In this document: one piece after another, positions 59,156 through 64,000 of the stretch
Layout of the letters: every line of letters begins with the position of its first letter
Position numbering within the stretch: the first letter of the stretch is position 1
Assembly (NCBI RefSeq): GCF_040412425.1
Contig: NC_089795.1
Coordinates: 76,420,163-76,484,162, forward strand
Length of the DNA: 64,000 nucleotides
Source: Macrobrachium rosenbergii
Taxonomy: Eukaryota; Arthropoda; Malacostraca; Decapoda; Palaemonidae
Reading direction: 5' to 3'
Program-made: the position numbers and the translations under genes
The notes under the pieces: model-generated
What the model was told of the DNA's origin: nothing
The model's database searches: none
Seen by the model: only the letters and a program-made list of their open reading frames with translations

Positions 59156-60259
59156 CAGTGATGAATACTTATACACCCACATCACCTACTGTTCTTTCCG
59201 AGACCCTGAACCACTTTTTAACACGCTAACAAATCCGGATCATAAACTAATATGAGGCAATTGCGGTTCCCGATCATCTGTGACATTAATGTAGCTAATA
59301 TTTTCACCAACGTTTGTTGGATGCTTACTTTCTGTGTGTTCTATTTTAAAAGTATTGCTGTAGTCACAAAATTAGCATAGTACCTGTAATTTATTTCTAC
59401 ATTTCTATATCACTCGAATATTGAGATGAACGTAGCCAGTGGAAAATGTTCTCTATTAATTCATGGTTGATTTTGATTCTCCCTGTTAGTGAGAGTTCAT
59501 TTTTACACTTTAGTAAATGCTTCCGTTTGTTTTTTACCATTTTTTCAACCTCCTGAAATTTTGCTTAATTTGTTAGTTTGAAACTTCCCACATGTGATAT
59601 AATTTCATTTAAGATTGGACTGTGAAGACCTGTGAAGAAAATCTAGAAATAAAGTGTAGATAACTAAACTGATTTGTAGGATGATTTAAACAACTTTCAT
59701 GCCTGAAAATATTTTATGGGGGTTAAAAGACACCAGGAGATGAATAATGTACAATCCTTTCCATTTCCAAATGCATAATGACAAAATTCCCTCTCATCAT
59801 ATTTCTTATTTTTTACTTATTCTCTACATTCACATTAGAACGTTCTCTTTCCTTGTTTGCGATCGTTGATTTATTAGAAAGCATCAAATACAGTGAGAGT
59901 TAGTTTACATAGTTAAAACGCAAATTGTTAAATTTTCTCTGCTAGTAAATTGATGTTAATATGGTTTTCTTAATTCAATTATTCTCAAAACTTATTGTTC
60001 GAGTGCAGAATCTTTCATATGAGTCAAGTATAATAAGAGGACTGTATATTTAAGTGGACATTCTATTTTCCCACTGGTGTGCTGTAAATGAAAGAAAGCA
60101 ATCAGTTACAATGAACAGAATGTGAAATCAGAAGAGACCAAAAGAGGATTTAGACCTGTTAACAGACTTTCGAAAGTCTTTCTTTAAGAAAATTCTAACC
60201 ATAATCATGACATGCCATCAAAGACCGTGAATAATCTCCTGGAATGTAACCACAGGAGA
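59156..60259. other. Intergenic, downstream of the IL-17-like gene
   Basis: AT-rich with no gene seen. On the - strand an AATAAA (tttatt at 59871-59876) lies about 390 bp past the stop codon of the IL-17-like gene and could be its polyadenylation signal. Confidence 0.4.
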
Positions 60260-60961
60260 TCATTTACTATGAACTGCAGAGGCAAAGATGAAGTTCCCAC
60301 CAACGCTTGGTCTTCTTACGCATGCGCAGGCAACTGTCAGCTCCTCGACATCCAGCACATGGAAGTTGGGTCCTTGGCGAACCCAAACTGGGATATGGCG
60401 AGATACAGGGAGGCACTGGTGACCATCGCGAGAACATTTAGAGCCAGTGCATGTGCAAACGGCCTCTACCACAACGGAAGGCGAATACATGGGAGGCAGC
60501 TCACGAGTGACGTAGTGGGTCGGGCAAGTGCCAATTAGCTGGGAGGTGTGAATCCACTCTGGGTGAAGCTGAAGTTCCGGCGTTATGTGGTTTTTGTGCA
60601 GATCGGTTTTGATGGAGGAGCAGTTGACACCCTTGTGTATGATTTGGGAAGTATAGATGACCGGGTCAGGCACAACTTTGTATTCTACACGGCTGGCCTC
60701 GTCCACCTGCTCCTCCGAGAAGTACTGTAGTTCGTCGGTACTGAGGTCCTCTTGTTTCCGCTTCATGATGCGAATGGCCTCGTCGGACCATTTCATGTGT
60801 TTGGGGATGGTTTCCTCCCACCCCGAGCCAAGGAAGGGCTGCTGATAAGAGGGGACACTCAAAGTTGCCTCCGATTTCTCCTGAAGAAGGAGGACACTGA
60901 TGCCCAGGAAGACAGCAATGAGGCAGCGTAATGACGACCTGAAGGTGGTGCTTGATCTCAT
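60260..60961 (-). CDS. IL-17-like secreted cystine-knot cytokine
   Basis: A 233-residue protein encoded in one exon. A hydrophobic segment at about 13-26 acts as a probable signal peptide. A variable region (about 33-140) with one N-glycosylation sequon (NCS at 113-115) follows. The C-terminal domain has cysteines at 146, 169, 171, 176, 183, 212 and 214. Key motifs are VVVEAVCTC (164-171), PVSRHIPVWVR (185-195) and EELTVACACVR (206-216). These match the IL-17 family pattern (PW.Y / EA.C.C..C / PV...I.V.+R / VE...V.C.CV). Family members are secreted dimeric ligands of IL-17 receptors in innate immunity. I chose the ATG at 60961 because the next upstream in-frame ATG (61015) lies at the TATA-like box. 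The + strand frames here are antisense shadows. A trunk- or Spaetzle-type knot is less likely from the spacing. Confidence 0.82.
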   Translation of the reverse strand: MRSSTTFRSSLRCLIAVFLGISVLLLQEKSEATLSVPSYQQPFLGSGWEETIPKHMKWSDEAIRIMKRKQEDLSTDELQYFSEEQVDEASRVEYKVVPDPVIYTSQIIHKGVNCSSIKTDLHKNHITPELQLHPEWIHTSQLIGTCPTHYVTRELPPMYSPSVVVEAVCTCTGSKCSRDGHQCLPVSRHIPVWVRQGPNFHVLDVEELTVACACVRRPSVGGNFIFASAVHSK

Positions 60962-61013
60962 GGTTGTAGGATGGGAGGGGTTTTCTACCAACGGCATGGA
61001 AAGAGATGCTCCC

Positions 61014-61044
61014 ATAATATATACTGTCCCAGCTGATGACGTCA
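61014..61044 (-). promoter_or_regulatory. TATA-like box and CRE upstream of IL-17-like gene
   Basis: On the - strand, TGACGTCA (full palindromic CRE, 61037-61044) lies about 13 bp upstream of cagTATATATTATG (61014-61026). A start site about 30 bp downstream of the TATA-like box would fall near 60985-60990, giving a short 5' UTR before the ATG at 60961. CRE sites bind CREB/ATF-type bZIP factors. Function is inferred from sequence only. Confidence 0.55.
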
Positions 61045-61045
61045 C

Positions 61046-61424
61046 AGGCTAATTCCAGCTTGTTAATTGGTTTAATTACCACCCTTATGTCTTTAATTCA
61101 CCATAACTACCTCGGTATCCTAAACCGCGCAGTCATTAGGTGGCTGATGGCCTTAACAAACAGCATTAATTAATAATGCTTTCTTAATCGTCATTCACGT
61201 ATTTCCTTTCAATGTAGCTTTCAAAATAATTACTAGATGATAATGGTTGCTAATCAAGACCAAATCTAGATCCAATTACTGTAGTTACCCACAGAAGTAA
61301 ATGGAGGAAATAACTATAAGGCAAATGAAGAGCATTTAATGTAAACTTAATCACAGCTTTCATTGCCTCAAGAGCTTCTGTCACACGGTTGTTCCAGCGG
61401 CTTATCAAGAGAGTCAGTCTCTTT
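61046..61424. other. Upstream flank of IL-17-like gene
   Basis: AT-rich sequence. It may hold further upstream control elements, but none was recognised with confidence. Confidence 0.4.
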
Positions 61425-61462
61425 CACACACACACACACACACACTTATATATGAGAAAATA

Positions 61463-61535
<73 letters not shown>
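61425..61535. repeat. Compound (CA)n/(TA)n microsatellite
   Basis: A (CA)n run (61425-61445) and a long (TA)n run (61461-61535). Low-complexity frames on both strands derive from it. Confidence 0.98.
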
Positions 61536-61537
<2 letters not shown>

Positions 61538-62340
61538 GTGGCGACCCCACATTTCACCTTGCACAAGGTGCTATCACCCATTAAGGACATAGGACGGTTG
61601 ACCGATTTTTTAAGCCAAGCTCTGGGGCACTTTTGTCCATTCAGCGCTGAAGACGGTGAAAAGAGGGAGTTGGATGGTTGAACAGCAAGCTGGAAGAGAG
61701 AAAGCATGGATGAAGGTAAAGTAAAAGACTAAAAAGCGGGTGCTACTAGAGGCCGAAGAGAAGCTGCAAACAAATTTTAGTAATGCCTATAGTGTGCTGT
61801 GTGAGGCACATTGATATGACAACTTCCATACTGGGGTATTAGGTCATGGTGACCTCATTGCCCACTCTATACAAGATGCACCCAGCCATTATGGGCATAG
61901 GAACTTGGTGACTTCACCCTTCCACTTGTACAAGTTACTGTCAGCCATTATAGGCACACGACAACCCCACATCCCACTTTGAACAAGGTACTGTCAGCAA
62001 TTATAGTCATAGGGGCATGGCAATCCACATCCTTACACCTATAATGGCTAACTGCACCTTGCACAGGGGGTGGGGGTGGGATTGCCATGCCCCTATGACT
62101 ATAATTGCTGACAGTACCTTTGTGCGAAATCCTGTTAGCAGACGACAACAGGCCATTATAGGCGTGGCAATCCCACTTTGTATTCAATTTTTACAAGGTG
62201 GGCTTAGGGGTTCACCCCACAGTCCACAGTTTGCAAGATGCAGTCAGCCATTATAAGCATAAAGTGCAATCAGCCTTTTGTAGCATGTAGATGTGGCGAA
62301 TCCTCCACCCATTTGGTATGTGCAGTCACCCATCATAGGT
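61536..62340. repeat. Degenerate ~58-bp minisatellite
   Basis: Repeated units share a core 'caaggtactgtcagccatta' and 'taggcatagg' linked by variable 'ggcaacccccacatcccac' stretches. At least eight diverged units are visible, one of them inverted. A related unit appears at about 62590-62690, after the family A insertion, so the array probably once continued through it. Confidence 0.75.
61985..62120. repeat. 42-bp perfect inverted repeat within the minisatellite
   Basis: Arms 61985-62026 (aaggtactgtcagcaattat...) and 62079-62120 are exact reverse complements over about 42 bp, with a 52-bp centre. This indicates recent inversion duplication of one minisatellite unit. Confidence 0.92.
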
Positions 62341-62367
62341 TACTACTTTCCCTGCCTTGTAGAGTCC

Positions 62368-62590
62368 TGTAGCTACAACCCCTTTCATTCCTTTTACTGT
62401 GCCTCTGTTCATATGCTCTTTGCTCCATTTTTCTCTCCACCCCATTCCAAAAATTGTATCGTTGTGCAACTTCATGGGTATCCTCTTGTTACATTTTTAA
62501 AACCTTTTACTCTCCATTTCCCTGTCAGCGCTGAATGACCTCATAAGTCCCAATGCTTGGCATTTGGCCCAAATTTTATATTATTCCATT
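62368..62590 (+). repeat. Short interspersed repeat family A, copy 5 (5'-truncated)
   Basis: Begins within the family at gctacaacccctttcattcc and continues to the usual 'ttattccatt' end. It sits inside or beside the 58-bp minisatellite. Confidence 0.8.
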
Positions 62591-62703
62591 TCCACCTTGT
62601 AGAAGCTGTAGTCAACTAATTTTAAGAATTTGGAATTGGTGATCCCAAGTCCCACATCTTGCGACATCCACCCCATCCATTGTGAATTAGGTGCAAAAGT
62701 AAG

Positions 62704-62975
62704 TATACCTTAGTTTCACCAGACCACTGAGCTGATTAACAGCTCTCCTAGGACTGGCCCGAAGGATTAGACATATTTTACGTGGCTAAGAACCAATTGG
62801 TTACTTAGCAACGGGACCTACAGCTTATTGTGGAACCCGAACCACATTATAGCGAGAAACGAATTTCTACCACCAGAAATAAATTCCTCTAACTCTTCAC
62901 TGGCCGGCCGGAAACTCGAACTCGGGCCGAGCAGTGCTAGTCCACAGCTCTACCGACTCTCCCAACGTAGAGCTA
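62704..62975 (-). mobile_element. tRNA-derived SINE, copy 3
   Basis: The most complete copy in the window. On -, the tRNA-like head has GAGTCGGTAGAGCTGTGGAC (A-box region) and CCGAGTTCGAGTTTCC (B-box region), followed by the conserved body. It ends in actaaggtatac. It is clearly a SINE rather than a functional tRNA gene because no cloverleaf is preserved. Confidence 0.87.
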
Positions 62976-63230
62976 AGCAACCGACCAAAAGTGGTACTAT
63001 GAATGAGTGATGGAACATTCAGGCCACGTTTATTATCCCATTGGAATGCTCCTGGCCTACCTCCTACTTACTTGCTAGACAGTAGAAAATGGGGACCAGT
63101 CTTTGCCGGGGTCAAGATAAAAAGGTGAAGAGATAGCATTCTCATTCCTGGAGACATCCTGGAAAACCAAAAGGATTAACCTCTATGTCCCACCCTTTCC
63201 AGAATGGAAAATGATGCATGAAAATTTTAT

Positions 63231-63232
<2 letters not shown>
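62976..63232. other. Intergenic, no gene seen
   Basis: Unremarkable sequence between the SINE and a (TA)n tract. Confidence 0.4.
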
Positions 63233-63286
<54 letters not shown>

Positions 63287-63294
63287 TATATATT
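63233..63294. repeat. (TA)n microsatellite
   Basis: A long TA run with minor interruptions near its right end. Confidence 0.97.
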
Positions 63295-63333
63295 ATAAAA
63301 TACCATCACATTATCACGTGACTAAATGTGCTC

Positions 63334-63449
63334 TAAGAGCCAGAAAGAAATAACAAAAGGCATAAAGGGTACAGTACAAGGTATTCTGGAGTGTAAGTAC
63401 TCGAAAGTGTTAGGTACTTATGCCTTTTATTATTTCCTTCTGGCTCTTA
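63334..63449. repeat. 31-bp-arm inverted repeat flanked by (TA)n
   Basis: Arms 63334-63364 (taagagccagaaagaaataa...) and 63419-63449 pair with two mismatches around a 54-bp centre. TA-rich tracts lie on both outer sides. It may be a small foldback MITE. Confidence 0.88.
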
Positions 63450-63455
63450 CAATAT

Positions 63456-63487
<32 letters not shown>

Positions 63488-63547
63488 TATACTGTATATA
63501 TATATATATATAAATATATTTATTATTATATATATAATGTATATATG

Positions 63548-63607
<60 letters not shown>
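63450..63607. repeat. Imperfect (TA)n tract
   Basis: TA dinucleotides interrupted by catata and aaatat variants. Confidence 0.96.
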
Positions 63608-63612
<5 letters not shown>

Positions 63613-63866
63613 CCTAGGTCTAGGACGTGCTACATTTCTAATTCTCACCAAGTATTTTGAAATGAGGCTGCTGGTCCCACGACCATGGTAGAAAACATTT
63701 ACTTTATAGTGCTTGATTTATACCCTATATTAGCCACTCCCCATAGTTTGCTTGTTAAAGTGAAAAATTTCTGACAATTTGTTTCTGTTTGTAAGCCGTA
63801 AAGTTGTGCGGAAATTTTTTGTCTGTTATGCAATGGTTACATTTAAAGACTTGTGTAACATAGCAT

Positions 63867-63867
63867 G

Positions 63868-63927
<60 letters not shown>
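63867..63927. repeat. (CT)n microsatellite
   Basis: About 30 CT units followed by a short (AC) run. Confidence 0.98.
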
Positions 63928-63930
<3 letters not shown>

Positions 63931-64000
63931 CACGCACACACACATAGCCTACGCTCAAATCTTCAAACAAAATCAAAAGGAGTAGTAAGCCGTGACAGCA

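Noticed and set aside
60212..60538. 108-codon + strand frame inside the IL-17-like gene
   Set aside because: It is the antisense shadow of the - strand coding sequence, which has the signal peptide and the cysteine pattern.
60666..61082. 138-codon - strand frame overlapping the IL-17-like gene
   Set aside because: It overlaps the better-supported frame in another phase and begins upstream of the TATA-like box. No domain.
62930..62976. tRNA-like sequence at the 3' side of the 62.7-kb SINE
   Set aside because: A- and B-box-like motifs are present but no cloverleaf or acceptor stem. The same sequence recurs at 14.0 kb, so it is a SINE head.

Overview
Kind of organism. This is nuclear DNA of an arthropod, most likely a decapod crustacean. 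It is AT-rich, has long introns with GT-AG borders, many long (TA)n, (TC)n, (GA)n, (GT)n and (ATT)n tracts, and several interspersed repeat families that I associate with decapod genomes. There are no bacterial features (no operons, CRISPR arrays or ribosome binding sites). Most long open frames are low-complexity, T-rich or retrotransposon-derived. Main genes. Two protein-coding genes can be supported. (1) On the + strand, 11211-40272, a six-exon gene encodes a complete 560-residue three-KH-domain RNA-binding protein of the Nova/Pasilla family. All five introns have GT-AG borders and matching phases, and the spliced frame is open to a TAA at 40270-40272. (2) On the - strand, 60260-60961, a single-exon frame encodes a 233-residue secreted protein whose C-terminal cysteine pattern matches the IL-17 cystine-knot cytokines. 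A TATA-like box and a palindromic CRE lie just upstream. Layout. 1-11.0 kb: repeats, including a hAT-type MITE inside one half of a tandem duplication, a large branched inverted repeat at 6.8-7.7 kb, LINE 3' ends with TAA tails, and one weak exon candidate. 11.0-40.3 kb: the Nova/Pasilla gene. Its introns hold two pogo/Tigger-type MITEs, SINEs, a foldback element, a decayed LINE (28.9-31.5 kb) and a large DIRS-like tyrosine-recombinase retrotransposon (31.8-38.6 kb). The DIRS element has terminal inverted repeats and carries reverse transcriptase and RNase H regions twice. 40.3-60 kb: mostly unannotatable AT-rich sequence with minisatellites, another decayed LINE, and three small candidate alternative 3' exons for the Nova/Pasilla gene. 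60.2-61.1 kb: the IL-17-like gene. 61.4-64 kb: a degenerate ~58-bp minisatellite with an internal palindrome, interrupted by two short interspersed elements, then a hairpin and (TA)n/(CT)n tracts. How the genes relate. Nothing suggests that the two genes work together. One is a neuronal-type splicing regulator and the other a secreted immune-type ligand on the opposite strand about 20 kb away. I saw no convincing undescribed multi-gene system. The items most worth following up are the IL-17-like gene with its compact promoter, the duplicated DIRS element, the branched foldback, and the candidate alternative 3' exons.
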